From assembly GCA_014323865.1 (NCBI GenBank), contig JACONG010000012.1:1-64000 (forward strand): 64,000 nt of DNA, read 5' to 3'. The position numbers were made by a program, and so were the translations under genes. The notes under the pieces were generated by a model. It worked only from the letters and a program-made list of their open reading frames with translations. It searched no databases and was not told the origin of the DNA. The DNA is from Rhodospirillales bacterium (GTDB taxonomy: Bacteria; Pseudomonadota; Alphaproteobacteria; SP197). Below, piece after piece: positions 42,565 through 52,752 of this stretch (the first letter of the stretch is position 1; each line of letters starts with the position of its first letter).

Positions 42565-45500
42565 TCACGATTTGCACACCAGGTCCATGAGCTTCCCATA
42601 GTCGGTCACAACACCGTATTTTACGCGATTGGCCGCGATATGCTTGCCGATTGCATCGAAAAACCTGTCGGCGCACGCGATCTTCATGTCCTCGATCCCG
42701 CGCAACATCATCGTGGACATGGTGCCTTTCGTCTCGGCGACGAAGTAGATGTGCTGCACGCTGCCATCCCTGAAGGAAATCGCCCAATCGGGGTTGTAGC
42801 CCCCGACAGGCGTGGGAATGAGGAACCCGCGCGGGAGTTTCGCGTAGACAACGACCTCGCTGCTTGTATCCAGTGCCTTCACGAAATTCCTTTCGACATC
42901 GGAGTCGGTGATCGCATAGTCGTAGACGTGTTTCCTGAGCTTAGCCGTGGCTCGGGAAAAATCCTGGCCGGCCTGGTTCGCCGTGAAGATGTCCACGTCG
43001 TAACGCTCCTCAACCTCGTCGTAGGCCAGACCCTCGATCACCATAGAAGCCTTCTGCCCGGCGATGATGCGCGAAGCCTCGGCGATGAAGTGTTCGGGGT
43101 TCATCGCGAATTGCTCAAAAACATCCGGTTTGATCTGGCCGAGGATGTTCGCTGCCGTGTCTCGGGTCAGCGCCGCGTTCCCGGCCACCTTCCCCACGAG
43201 GTCGTACTGCACCGGGGAACGAACCGATTCCCCCTGTTCGGTCGTCGTGCCCGTGCTCGTGAAGGCATCGCCGCGATGAAGCTCGTCATCGGTCAAGGCG
43301 TCACTCTGCACGCCGCTCTGAACCGTATACTGCAGGGGCGTGACCCGAAGCTTGCTATCCAGCTCGGCGACACATTTGCGGATCAGCTCGGCTGATTCGA
43401 ATTCGACCCGGTAAACGGCCTTGCGGTTGATACGCGCCCAGAGCTCCTGGAACTCCTTCTTCTTGAGGTTGTCGTTGAGAGGATTGGTCTTTGGCTTGCG
43501 GCCGTTATCGACCTCGGGCAGTTGCGCGTCGCTGAAGACGCTTTCGATAAGCTGGAAAACCTGCTCGGCGTATGGCTTCAGACCGTCGGGCAAGTCGGCC
43601 AGTTCTCCCCTGGCCCTGGCCTCGTGCCAGGCATCTGCGATCCGGTCCGCATCGTCGGTGTAGTCATGCTTCACCAGATAGCGGTAGATCAGTTTGGCCA
43701 TGGCGGCAGTCACCTCAACCGGGCCACGTTCGGTCGTGAGTGTCTTGCCCGTGAAATAGGCTTGGGTGGCCTGCCGCGGACGCGAGGAGAGGGTGTCCAC
43801 GATTTCCTTCTGCAGCCCGGCCACGAAGTCCGTGTAGCTCTCGCTCGCCACCACGGTCAGCACGTTGATGTCGTGCACCGTCGCCGGGTGGTCCATCCTG
43901 TCCCCGTGCCTGTCGACGCCGAGCCGCAGGCCGCGGCCCACTTCCTGGCGCCGGGAGATGGTGTTGTCGCTGTGTTTCAACATGCACATGACGAAGACGT
44001 TCGGGTTGTCCCACCCTTCGCGCAGCGCCGAGTGCGAGAAAATGAACCGGGTCGGTTCGTCGAAGGACAGCAGGCGCTCCTTGTCCTTGAGGATCAGGTT
44101 GTAGGCGTCCAAGTCGTCGGAATCGCCCGAGCGGGCACCGACGGCCGGATCCTTGAGGCGGTTCGTCTTCCTGTCGATCGAGAAATAGCCGTTGTGGGTC
44201 CGGGCGGAGTCGATGCCGGCGAGATATGTCCGGTATGCCCCGTTGTCGATGGCGAGCGCCGACAGGTACTCGGCCTTCAGCAGGTCATACTCTTCCTCGA
44301 AGACCCGGGCATAGTCGCCTTTCTCGTCGGCCCGGTCGTAATCCCGATACTTCGCCACCTCGTCGATGAAGAACAGCGACAACACCTTGATGCCCTGTGC
44401 GTAGAGCTGTTTTTCCTTGTCCAGGTGCGCCTTGATCGTCTCGCGGATCTGGATACGGCGGATGTCGCGTTCCGTCAGGTCGCACGTGGCCTTGCCGGCT
44501 TCAAGCACCAGGCCATTCGTGAATTCGACGCGGTCGGTTCGCGCATCGATGTCCACAACGAAAAAGCCATTCCTGTATTGATCCAACCCGCCGGACAGGT
44601 CGAAGAGGTTATCGCCATATGCAAGGCGCTTCAGCTGCCGTTTGATCTCGCCCGATGCGAGCCTGATTTCCATCTCGATGCGCGCCACGGGGGCCTTCCT
44701 CGAGATGTCGATGCCTTCGAGGTAGAGATAGGCGTGAGTGCCGGCCAGCCCGCGGGTCTGGATGCCGCGCACCGCGATCTTCTTCACCAGCTTACCGTTG
44801 TAGGCGTCCAGCGCGTCCAGCCGGTGAACGCGGTTGTGCAGGGTCCGGTGCGTCGCCGAATAGCGCAGGATGAACAGCGGCCTGAACTTCGGCAGCGCCT
44901 TCATCGTGGCCTCGCCCTCCATCTTCTGCGGTTCATCCAGGATCAGGATCGGCCGGTTCGAGGCGATCACGTCGATGGGCTTGCGCGACTGGAAGTCGTC
45001 CAGCTCCTCGTGGATGCGCCGGTTGTCGGCCCCGCGCGCGTTGAACGCCTGGATGTTGATCACCATCACGCTGATCCCGTCGTCGGACGAAAAGCTCTCC
45101 AGTTCGTGCAGACGCCTGGAGTTGTAGATAAAAAACCGCGCCTTCCTGCCGTAGCTTTCAGCGAAGTGGTCGGCTGTGATCTGCAGCGACTTCCTGACCC
45201 CTTCGCGGATGGCGATGGACGGCACCATGACGATGAACTTCGACCAGCCATGGCGCTTGTTCAGCTCGAAGATAGTCTTGATGTAGCAATAGGTCTTGCC
45301 GGTGCCGGTCTCCATCTCGACATCGAGGTGAACGTGCGTCGCGGCCAGCGCGTCCTTCCTGTAGGCCGTCCTGACGGGAACGCGTACGCCCTTGCTGTCG
45401 AAGGTCGTGAAGTCCGTCAGCGACTGCGAGTCCGGCAGGTTCTGCCGTCGCTGAACCCTCCGGATGTTCTCCAGGATCTGCTCATCGGTCAGCACGAGGT

Positions 45501-45660
45501 CGGCGTTCCTGAAGCCTTCCTCGAAGGTGCCCGTCTGCGCCCCGCGGCCCGGATCGATGCGATAGGCCGGGCCGGAGGTCATGGGCTGGCCTTCGAAACA
45601 GTCGACCACGTCGTTGACGGCATGGGTCTGATAGGGCTGGACCTTGAACTTGAGCTTCAT
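42565..45660 (-). CDS. Type III restriction enzyme Res subunit
   Basis: This 1031-residue ATP-dependent subunit translocates on or switches along DNA and cuts with Mod. Walker A is [13 protein letters not shown] (119-123 GTGKT). The DEAD-like box is [12 protein letters not shown], the SF2 motif VI region [19 protein letters not shown], and the C-terminal PD-(D/E)XK nuclease reads [11 protein letters not shown] and [14 protein letters not shown] precedes ATG 45660. Length and motifs are intact. Its partner mod is interrupted by a stop codon, which puts function of the system in doubt. The gene's 5' end is part of a tandem duplication. Confidence 0.93.
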   Translation of the reverse strand: MKLKFKVQPYQTHAVNDVVDCFEGQPMTSGPAYRIDPGRGAQTGTFEEGFRNADLVLTDEQILENIRRVQRRQNLPDSQSLTDFTTFDSKGVRVPVRTAYRKDALAATHVHLDVEMETGTGKTYCYIKTIFELNKRHGWSKFIVMVPSIAIREGVRKSLQITADHFAESYGRKARFFIYNSRRLHELESFSSDDGISVMVINIQAFNARGADNRRIHEELDDFQSRKPIDVIASNRPILILDEPQKMEGEATMKALPKFRPLFILRYSATHRTLHNRVHRLDALDAYNGKLVKKIAVRGIQTRGLAGTHAYLYLEGIDISRKAPVARIEMEIRLASGEIKRQLKRLAYGDNLFDLSGGLDQYRNGFFVVDIDARTDRVEFTNGLVLEAGKATCDLTERDIRRIQIRETIKAHLDKEKQLYAQGIKVLSLFFIDEVAKYRDYDRADEKGDYARVFEEEYDLLKAEYLSALAIDNGAYRTYLAGIDSARTHNGYFSIDRKTNRLKDPAVGARSGDSDDLDAYNLILKDKERLLSFDEPTRFIFSHSALREGWDNPNVFVMCMLKHSDNTISRRQEVGRGLRLGVDRHGDRMDHPATVHDINVLTVVASESYTDFVAGLQKEIVDTLSSRPRQATQAYFTGKTLTTERGPVEVTAAMAKLIYRYLVKHDYTDDADRIADAWHEARARGELADLPDGLKPYAEQVFQLIESVFSDAQLPEVDNGRKPKTNPLNDNLKKKEFQELWARINRKAVYRVEFESAELIRKCVAELDSKLRVTPLQYTVQSGVQSDALTDDELHRGDAFTSTGTTTEQGESVRSPVQYDLVGKVAGNAALTRDTAANILGQIKPDVFEQFAMNPEHFIAEASRIIAGQKASMVIEGLAYDEVEERYDVDIFTANQAGQDFSRATAKLRKHVYDYAITDSDVERNFVKALDTSSEVVVYAKLPRGFLIPTPVGGYNPDWAISFRDGSVQHIYFVAETKGTMSTMMLRGIEDMKIACADRFFDAIGKHIAANRVKYGVVTDYGKLMDLVCKS

Positions 45661-46612
45661 GGCGTACGCTGCTCCTGTATTCTTTCTGCAAAGCGCCTTC
45701 CGAAGAAACGATGCAGAAAGGGCTAACCTGGTGATATTGCGAGATTTCAGGGGTGAAAAAGCTGTCGGTTATTCTGCAAGTCTCCATTCAGGCTTGCGTC
45801 GCGTGCCTGCATTGAAAATAAGCCCCTGCCGCCGCAGTTTCGTCAGAAGGTTACTGATCCTGACCCGCCTCTGCTCCGGAGACAGGGCATCGCTCAGCTT
45901 ACCGGTCAAAAGGCGGTCGATCCCGGCGCGATCCGCTTTGCCGAACTTGCCCGGATCGTCGAAGAGCAATCGGGCATGATACGCATCGTCCCGGGCGCGT
46001 GTCCGGATGTATTCGGCCTTGCTCGCTGTGGCGGCAGCCACCTTCGCCGAAACGTGAATGTTGGGCTTGCGTCCCTCGATCAGACGCTCGCGCCGAAGAT
46101 GGCAAAGGTCGCTGACGGCATGGGTCTGATAGGGCTGGACCTTGAACTTGAGCTTCATGGCGCACGCTGTTCCTGCATTCTTTACTGCAAAGCGCCTTCC
46201 GAAGAAACGATGCAGAAAGGGCTAACCTATTGATATTGCGAGATTTCAGGGGTGAAAAAGCTGTCGGTCATTCTGCAAGTCTCCATTCAGGCTTGCGTCG
46301 TACGCCTGCATTAAAAATAAGCCCCTGCCGCCGCAGTTTCGTCAGAAGGTTACTGATCTTGACCCGTTTCTGCTCCGGAGACAGGGCGTCGCTCAGCTTA
46401 CCGGTCAAAAGGCGGTCGATCTCGGCGCGATCCGCCTTGCCGAACTTGCCCAGATAGTCGGAGAGCAAGCGGGCATAATACGCATCGTCCTGGGCGCGTG
46501 TCCGGATGTATTCGGCCTTGCTCGCTGTGGCGGCAGCCACCTTCGCCGAAACGTGAATGTTGGGCTTGCGTCCCTCGATGAGACGCTCGCGCCGAAGATG
46601 GCGAAGGCTGTC
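45615..46612. repeat. Tandem duplication of about 499 bp, diverged
   Basis: Bases 45615-46112 and 46113-46612 are two copies of one unit. The Res start region, its 5' flank and the 3' end of the ATP-binding gene each occur twice, with an offset of 498-499. Differences include scattered substitutions and a one-base indel (CTTTCTGC against CTTTACTGC). The copies are close but clearly diverged, so the event is not recent and is unlikely to be an assembly error. Confidence 0.88.
45769..46158 (-). pseudogene. Chimeric ORF from tandem duplication (Res start + ATP-binding protein end)
   Basis: The 129-residue frame starts [17 protein letters not shown], the Res N-terminus, and joins at once to LCHLRRERLIEGRKPNIHVS and on to the C-terminal winged-helix-like end of the ATP-binding gene (NLLTKLRRQGLIFNAG). 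It is the by-product of the duplication, with its own copy of the Res ribosome site. It keeps a full open frame and could make a stand-alone DNA-binding tail. Function is doubtful. Confidence 0.75.
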
Positions 46613-47926
46613 TTCGGATATCGGCAGCCCTTTCTGAACCCGGTCCAACGCCAGTACATTGGCCAACGGCAACCCGGTTCTTTGCATGAGCATCCGGCTG
46701 TAGGCCTTATCGAGGATACGCCCGTGAATCGTTAATTTCACGGCATTCGGCTCGGTTAAATCGTAGTCAGGCAGAGGAAGGAAGCGCTCTTGCTGGCGAC
46801 GATAAATGTCCTGAATGCCATAGCCCATACGATCGATCATGTTCAGTTCGGTCATGGCTTGGGCGAGAAACAGATTGCGATAGCGGCGCGGAACTCTTTC
46901 CCCGAGAACATAATCTTCGGGTTTCTTTTCCTCGAAGAAACCTCCTTCGTTCTGAAAGATCAGTCGGTCAAGCTGCTCGACGATCACAATTTGGCCCGAT
47001 CGGGTGTAATCCTGATGCGCGATGCAGTTATGCAGCGCCTCCAGAACAACTCTTTGATCGTACTTTGAGACTTCGTGTGGCAGCAGTTGATTACCGGGCA
47101 AAATACGAAGCTGGACGTTCCGGATGCGTGAGAACAGCTCCGATGTCGCCAGCAGGAATGGAGGACTGAAATGCTCGTAGGCACGCTCTTCTCCTTCGAG
47201 CTTCCAGGTAATCTCGGCCGGATGGGGATTCAGCATCCACGCCGTCTCCGGCTTTCCCAGCAGCAGAAGGGCCGCTCGGGTAATCTGGCCATTCTGTGTG
47301 ACCTTTGCCCGGTCGAGAAGAACCGCGTCACTCCAACCGGCGATCTCGTCAGCCTGGAACCTGTTCGCGTACTTTTCTGCGAAGCGCTCGCGCGCAAGCT
47401 TCAAGGCGGTATCATCCAGATCGGCGAGGGTCGTGTCCGGCAGGATCTGCGCGGTCCAGTCGGTCGCAAGGGTTTGTGACCGTATCTCGTCCAGCTTCTC
47501 CTGACCGAGCGGGACAAGGCTCTCCCCCGCTCTCCCATAGTAATGCCCCTTCCAGCCGATCGCCATCCCGCGCGGCGCGGCCGGAATCTCGAACAGCACC
47601 ACCCGGTGGCCCGCGTGTGTCAGCACATGAATATCCCGGAACGTGAAGCTGCCCGTCCCGTCCCGGACCTGCTGCTTGTCTGCTTGCAGCCGTTCGGGGG
47701 CTTCCTTGTAGTCGGTACCGCAGACCTGCCGCGTCTTGTCATCGACACCGAAGACAAGCCATGCCCGTTCATACCCACGCAGGTTGGCCTCGTTGGCCAG
47801 AGCCGAAGCGTATTTCCCCAACTTGTCTCTGGAAAAGCTCTTTTCGCCGCGCTTGAACTCGACAACCTCGCTTTCCCAATCGGAGAGCAAGCCGGTCAGC
47901 AGGGTGGGCAGGGCGGTGGAAGCCAT
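46268..47926 (-). CDS. AlbA_2-type ATP-binding DNA-binding protein of the RM operon
   Basis: This 552-residue protein has an N-terminal AlbA_2/Schlafen-like divergent AAA domain (about 15-130; WESEVVEFKRGEKSFSRDKL, YASALANEANL). A central HATPase_c_4-type segment follows (VLEALHNCIAHQDYTRSGQI), and a C-terminal winged-helix region ends it (NVLALDRVQKGLPISEDSL and LLTKLRRQGLIFNAG). Such proteins often sit between mod and res in type III loci and are thought to regulate or bind nucleic acid. ATG 47926 lies 8 bases after the mod stop. The 3' end is duplicated downstream. Confidence 0.82.
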   Translation of the reverse strand: MASTALPTLLTGLLSDWESEVVEFKRGEKSFSRDKLGKYASALANEANLRGYERAWLVFGVDDKTRQVCGTDYKEAPERLQADKQQVRDGTGSFTFRDIHVLTHAGHRVVLFEIPAAPRGMAIGWKGHYYGRAGESLVPLGQEKLDEIRSQTLATDWTAQILPDTTLADLDDTALKLARERFAEKYANRFQADEIAGWSDAVLLDRAKVTQNGQITRAALLLLGKPETAWMLNPHPAEITWKLEGEERAYEHFSPPFLLATSELFSRIRNVQLRILPGNQLLPHEVSKYDQRVVLEALHNCIAHQDYTRSGQIVIVEQLDRLIFQNEGGFFEEKKPEDYVLGERVPRRYRNLFLAQAMTELNMIDRMGYGIQDIYRRQQERFLPLPDYDLTEPNAVKLTIHGRILDKAYSRMLMQRTGLPLANVLALDRVQKGLPISEDSLRHLRRERLIEGRKPNIHVSAKVAAATASKAEYIRTRAQDDAYYARLLSDYLGKFGKADRAEIDRLLTGKLSDALSPEQKRVKISNLLTKLRRQGLIFNAGVRRKPEWRLAE

Positions 47927-47934
47927 GGGTGTGG

Positions 47935-49911
47935 TCAGATCGACTTGATGTCGGTGGTGGGGGAAAGCTGGCGGAAGATCTGGGTGACGTTGGTCTTTAC
48001 CGCGTCCGAGACGAAGCCGTTGTCGCGGAAGACGGCGCGCAGGGGCTCGTGGCGCGCCAGGTCCTTCACCAGAGCCTCGGTGATGACGGGGTCGAAGCAG
48101 GCGACAAGGGCGTTGTCGTCGACGAGGAAGACGGCCTTGTTTGTGCCCTGCACCGTCTCGCGGCGGATGGGCAGCGTCAGGTCCACGCCCCAATCGACCA
48201 GCACCTGGAACAGCAGGTCCTCGGCGGTGCGATCCGCCTTCACGTTGTCAACCATGTTCACGAGGTCGGATTGCTTCAGGTCGTCCGGGCGGTACCAGAC
48301 GTCCTTCATGTTGGACGTGTCCACCTTGAGCACCCGGAAGCCGACATCGCGGTTCCAACCGGGGTGACATTCGCCTTCGAGGATGTTCGCACCCGCGCGG
48401 CGAATGCGTTCCCGACTGACGTCCGGGATCGTCCTGAAACCGGCCTTGAAGGCTTCTGACCTTTCGCCCACTGCCTCATCCAGCTGGACCATGATGAATT
48501 TCCGGTTCCCGCCGTCTTTCGCATTCTGAAGCTTCACGGAATGCGCAGTGGTCGACGACCCCGCGAAGAAGTCGAGAACGATGTCGTCGCCTTCCGTCAT
48601 CATCTCGATAACGTCTTGAAGAACGAGTTCATCCTTGGGGAAGTCGAAAAAATTGCCCCCCATAAGAGCGCGCAAGCGTTTGGAGGCAGCGCGACCGTCC
48701 TGATAAAACACGCTATACGGGGCCTGAAACTCCCTGTCCTTCAGATACCTCTTGATGCAGGGCACTGAATTCTCATCGTCCCCGAAATGAATGCGGTCGT
48801 CGTCAATCCACTCCTGCATGCGCTTTGGGTTGCTTATCCTCCAACCGCTTGAGGGAATCTTTACAGGCTTCCCGGTTCCCGGATGAAGCACCTCATATTG
48901 AGGTCCACCGCCCCCGGGCCAGGAAATGTTGTCAGGGAAATAGATGCCTCACGCATCGACATGGGCATAATGCTTGTGGGCTTTCGCAGGATGACCATGA
49001 GCCAGCGACCGATACCATTCCTTCATGCTCTTGGTCATCGCTTTGTGGTCAGCGCCATGCTGGCGTTTCAGCCGCTCATACTGTGCATGGATATCGTCCA
49101 GACCCTTCTTGCGCTGCCGCCAGGTCACCCCGTTCTCGCGCAGGTATTCTGAATCGCGGGCATAGCAGACGATGTATTCGTGCGAGACGGAAACCAGCCG
49201 CGAGTCGTTCTTGCGCCCGGCCGCCCAAACCATGTCGGCGACGAAGTTGGACTGACCGAATATCTCGTCCATGATCAGGCGCAGCCGTGGCTGTTCGCCC
49301 TCGTCGCAGGAAACGAAGATTGCCCCATCCCGCATCAGCAGATTCTTCGCCAGCCTGAGGCGCGGGGCGATCATGGTCAGCCAGTTGGAATGGAACCGCC
49401 CGTTGCCATCCGGGTTCGCAACAAGACGTTCGCCTTCCTCACTCCGTTCTCCCGAGGCAATCTCGTGCGCCACCTGATCCGCGGCAAAGCGGTCGCGATA
49501 GATGAAATCCTTGCCCGTGTTGTAAGGGGGATCAATGTAGATCAGCTTGACCTGCCCAAGATAGGTTTCCTGGAGAAGCTTCAGCGCTTCGAGGTTGTCG
49601 CCCTCGATGAAGAGGTTCCCGGTCGTGTCGAAGTCAACGCTCTCTTCGCGGCAGGGGCGAAGGGTCTTTGCAATCGGCGCGTTCGCCAGTACCAGCGCCT
49701 CGCGCTTTCCCGGCCAGTCGAGCCGATAACGCTCCTGCGGTCCGTCCACGATGTGGTCGCTCAATTCCTGACGCAGCCGATCGAAGTCCACGGCCAGACG
49801 CAGCTTGCCCGCCTCGTCCCGCGCCTCGGTCACGCAGCCGGGGAACAACGTGCGGAGCTTTGCGATGTTGTCCTGGCTGAGGTCGGGGCTGTGCATCTTC
49901 AGCCTGTCCAT
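47935..49911 (-). pseudogene. Type III DNA methyltransferase mod, interrupted by in-frame TGA
   Basis: This 659-codon gene is intact except for TGA at 48949-48951. The first 320 codons carry the N-terminal region and motif IV LIYIDPPYNTGKDFIYRD, and reach HKHYAHVDA. The next 339 codons, in the same frame, read GIYFPDNISWPGGGGPQYEV, then FFAGSSTTAHSV (SAM motif I) and NRKFIMVQLDEAVGE. This beta-class adenine methyltransferase recognises the site for Res. A single base change (TGA for CGA, Arg) would explain the stop. Loss of protective methylation with intact Res would be lethal, so readthrough, a recoded stop, an inactive Res or a sequencing error must be considered. Confidence 0.88.
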
Positions 49912-50076
49912 ACGCACCCTCTCAATCTCTCAATCATCAACACGGGCATCGACATGGGCGGCGGCGGGACGGCCTGTCCTCATCCGCTCCAGGTCCCGCC
50001 TTGCCGCGCGCAAGCGGGCATGGATCGCCACGCGCCTGTTGAACTGCTTCTCGCACCCCTGCACGAATGACCGTGT

Positions 50077-50931
50077 TCATCGGTTTCCGATACCGGATCC
50101 CCCTGTCCCGCCGCCTTCCTTCACGATGCGAAGGTCATGATAGCCGACCGCCGCGACCGACGCTCCAAGCCCCAGAAGCACGGCCTCGACGATGCTGTAG
50201 ATCAGCACGACGACAATCGACGGCGCGCCGCCGCCGAGCGGACTGACGGCCATGCCCATGCCGGCGAGGAGCAGTGACAGGACAAGACCGATCGCCAGGG
50301 ACAGCACGGTCCACAGCAGAATGACACCAAGCACCGACCAGCGATGCCCCCTGGTCAACTGTGCGCTCCGGCCCAGGCCGGCGATCGGCCCGCCGCCCTC
50401 GACCACGATGGCCGGCACCGCGACCCAGAACATCGCATAGAGCCAGAAGACGATCACAACAAAGGCGATCGCTCCGAGGACCGGAATGACGTTGAGCAAG
50501 ATGATGTTGAGCAAGATCAGGACGATGACGACCGGGATTGCGACCAGGACCAGAAGCAGAAGGCGCGGCACCGAACTCAGGGATCGGACGAGGATCTCGG
50601 TCCCGCCCGCCGATCGTCCCCGCAGATGCGAGACGACACCGTAGGTCACGCCGGCGGAAATCCACATGGCGCACCCCATGAAGACCACGATCATGGCCAG
50701 CCCGCCGACAGCCGACGATCCGGTCACCTCCATGGCGTCAGCAGCGTTCGTCGCGTTCAACAGCGCCGGATCGACCGGAAACACCGGAAGCAGAAGCGCC
50801 AGGACGATGCCCGGGAGGCTGGCAGCCAGCATGAGCGGAACGAAACGCGCGATGTTGGCAAAAAACGTCGAAAGCCCCCGGCCGATGACCTGGCCTGCCC
50901 GAAACCCCGCCCCGAATTCCGTGTTTGTCAT
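50077..50931 (-). CDS. Multi-pass membrane protein, paralogue of 41087-42085
   Basis: This 284-residue protein has about six helices. It begins FRAGQVIGRGLSTFFANIAR, has the central loop LGRSAQLTRGHRWSVLGVIL, and ends VAAVGYHDLRIVKEG. These blocks correspond one by one to the protein at 41087. It is much more GC-rich than that copy. The function is unknown; a role as a membrane scaffold or transport-related domain is a guess. The restriction-modification island lies exactly between the two paralogues. Bases 49912-50076 hold no gene. Confidence 0.78.
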   Translation of the reverse strand: MTNTEFGAGFRAGQVIGRGLSTFFANIARFVPLMLAASLPGIVLALLLPVFPVDPALLNATNAADAMEVTGSSAVGGLAMIVVFMGCAMWISAGVTYGVVSHLRGRSAGGTEILVRSLSSVPRLLLLVLVAIPVVIVLILLNIILLNVIPVLGAIAFVVIVFWLYAMFWVAVPAIVVEGGGPIAGLGRSAQLTRGHRWSVLGVILLWTVLSLAIGLVLSLLLAGMGMAVSPLGGGAPSIVVVLIYSIVEAVLLGLGASVAAVGYHDLRIVKEGGGTGGSGIGNR

Positions 50932-51022
50932 GCCCTTCTCACGGCCTCAGGTTGCATCCTGCACCAGCCTGCCAAATCCTCATGCAACCTGAAAGAGCCA
51001 GTAGCGGTATGGTCGCAGGCGC

Positions 51023-52549
51023 TCATCGGTCGAACCGCAGGACGTCGCGCGCCTCGGCCTCATGCCAGTTGCCATAGCCGCGGTAGTAGCGCTTCGAGGC
51101 GTCGTCGTGGGGCTGAAAGTCGAGCGGCGTGACCGCGCCCGACATCAGTGCCTTGAAGACCAGCGCGTTGCGCCGCTGCTTCAACACGATCCGCTCGGTG
51201 AGCGCCTCCAGCGGCCAGCACTGCCTGACTTCGTTCTCAAAGGCGTCGACCTCGGCCTTGCAGGCGGAATCGTCGACCAGGTTGATGTGTTCATGGGGAT
51301 CGTTCGCGAGATCGAAGAGGCTGCACGGCCCGCCCTCCCAGTGAACATACTTCCTGGTGCCGCGCCGGATCAGCATGCCGGGTGCGGGGACACCCTCGAA
51401 GAATATCTCGGACGCGGTTTCGTCGGCCCATCCCGAGGCATCGCCCGCCACGAGCGGCATCAGGCTGCGGCCTTCGACAGGCTCCACCAGATTCTCCGTT
51501 CCGCCGTCGAGCGCCATGTCGAGCAGCGTCGGCATCAGGTCCATCAGCGACGTGCACTGGCTGACACGCCTGGAGCCGTTTTCTCCCGGCATCGAGATCA
51601 TCAGCGGCACCCGGCAGGCATGTTCGTAGAAGCTCATCTTGTACCAGCAGCCGCGCTCGCCGAGCATGTCGCCGTGGTCGGCGGTGAAGACGATGGCCGT
51701 GTTGTCGTCGAGCCGTGCCGCCTTCAGCGCATCCAGCACCTTGCCGATGAGGTCGTCGACCAGTGCGATCGAGCCATAGTAGCCGTGGCGCGAGCGCCGG
51801 ATGTCCTCGTCCGTCACTTCGAACTCGCCCCGGTCGTAGTGGCCGTAGAGCCATTGTCCGTGCGGGTCGCGCTCCCCGGGCACCATGAACGGTGTGACCG
51901 GCATGTCGATATCGTCGTGACGGTAGCGATCCCAGTACGCAGGCGGTGTGACATAGGGATCGTGCGGATGGGTGAACGAAACCTTCAGCAGGAACGGACG
52001 ATCGTCGGGCCCGCGCGCATGGTCGTAGAGCCAGCGCACGGCGGCATGGGCCGTGTCGTCGTCATGGTCCTGCTGACTGGCGCGCTCGGCGATGCCGGCC
52101 GTAACGACGTTCTTGAGATTATGGAACCAGTCGAGCTGGCGGTCGGGCTCGTCCCAGATGCCGAACCAGCAGTTGTCAGCCGGGCAGATGTCCATCGTGA
52201 GCCGCTTCTCGAGCCCATGGAGCTGGTCGGCGCCGATGTAGTGCGCCTTGCCGGCCTGCACGGTGACATAGCCGTTGGCACGCAGATAGTGCGCGAAGGT
52301 CGGCGTCGAAAAGGCGTAGTCGCAGCCGCTGTCGAAACAATCGACTGCAGACGGAAGATGTCCGGTCAGCAGACCGGCGCGTGCCGGCACGCAGAGCGGT
52401 GAATTGCTGTAGTGGGCATCGAAGATGACGCTGTTTTCGGCGAGGGCGTCGAGCCTTGGTGTCCTGACAACCTTGTGGCCGTAGGCCGGAAGAAAGAACG
52501 GTGCGAGCTGATCGGCCATCAGGAACAGGATGTTCATCGGTCGCGCCAT
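51023..52549 (-). CDS. Type I sulfatase, choline-sulfatase-like
   Basis: This 508-residue sulfatase of the alkaline phosphatase superfamily hydrolyses sulfate esters. The active-site Cys53, to be converted to formylglycine, is in NSPLCVPARAGLLTGHLPS (C-x-P-x-R). Metal ligands are in FLMADQLAP and in IVFTADHGDMLGE. No signal peptide is present, so it is cytoplasmic, as choline-sulfatase BetC is; related enzymes in this group also cut phosphonate or other esters. The neighbouring gene, upstream on the same strand, is a family-5 solute-binding protein, which may supply a substrate. Confidence 0.85.
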   Translation of the reverse strand: MARPMNILFLMADQLAPFFLPAYGHKVVRTPRLDALAENSVIFDAHYSNSPLCVPARAGLLTGHLPSAVDCFDSGCDYAFSTPTFAHYLRANGYVTVQAGKAHYIGADQLHGLEKRLTMDICPADNCWFGIWDEPDRQLDWFHNLKNVVTAGIAERASQQDHDDDTAHAAVRWLYDHARGPDDRPFLLKVSFTHPHDPYVTPPAYWDRYRHDDIDMPVTPFMVPGERDPHGQWLYGHYDRGEFEVTDEDIRRSRHGYYGSIALVDDLIGKVLDALKAARLDDNTAIVFTADHGDMLGERGCWYKMSFYEHACRVPLMISMPGENGSRRVSQCTSLMDLMPTLLDMALDGGTENLVEPVEGRSLMPLVAGDASGWADETASEIFFEGVPAPGMLIRRGTRKYVHWEGGPCSLFDLANDPHEHINLVDDSACKAEVDAFENEVRQCWPLEALTERIVLKQRRNALVFKALMSGAVTPLDFQPHDDASKRYYRGYGNWHEAEARDVLRFDR

Positions 52550-52701
52550 GATGCCCCTCCATGCGAAGAGCGCAGTGAAGCCCGGATTGAACAGTCGTTC
52601 AATGACGCAGGCGGTCGGTCCCGGGGAAGCTGTGCGCTGACCCGGCGAAGGGCGGCGGGCTGTTCGCTCATCGCCTCACGCCCGTCCCGCCGCCGGAAAC
52701 G

Positions 52702-52729
52702 AAAAGGGCCGGCCCCGAAGGACCGGCCC
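52702..52729 (-). terminator. Rho-independent terminator after solute-binding protein
   Basis: A stem of ten (52706-52715 with 52720-52729, one mismatch, loop of four) is followed on the minus strand by CTTTTCGTTT. It lies 24 bases after the solute-binding gene stop. Nothing else is seen between 52550 and 52752. Confidence 0.7.
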
Positions 52730-52752
52730 GGAAACGCACAACGCGATGAGGA

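Noticed and set aside
43522-45726. 734-codon plus-strand frame opposite res
   Set aside because: Antisense to a gene with Walker, helicase and nuclease motifs; no protein family character.
48949-48951. Selenocysteine or recoded TGA in mod
   Set aside because: No selenocysteine-type context is evident and type III Mod proteins are not known to contain selenocysteine; a nonsense change from CGA is simpler.
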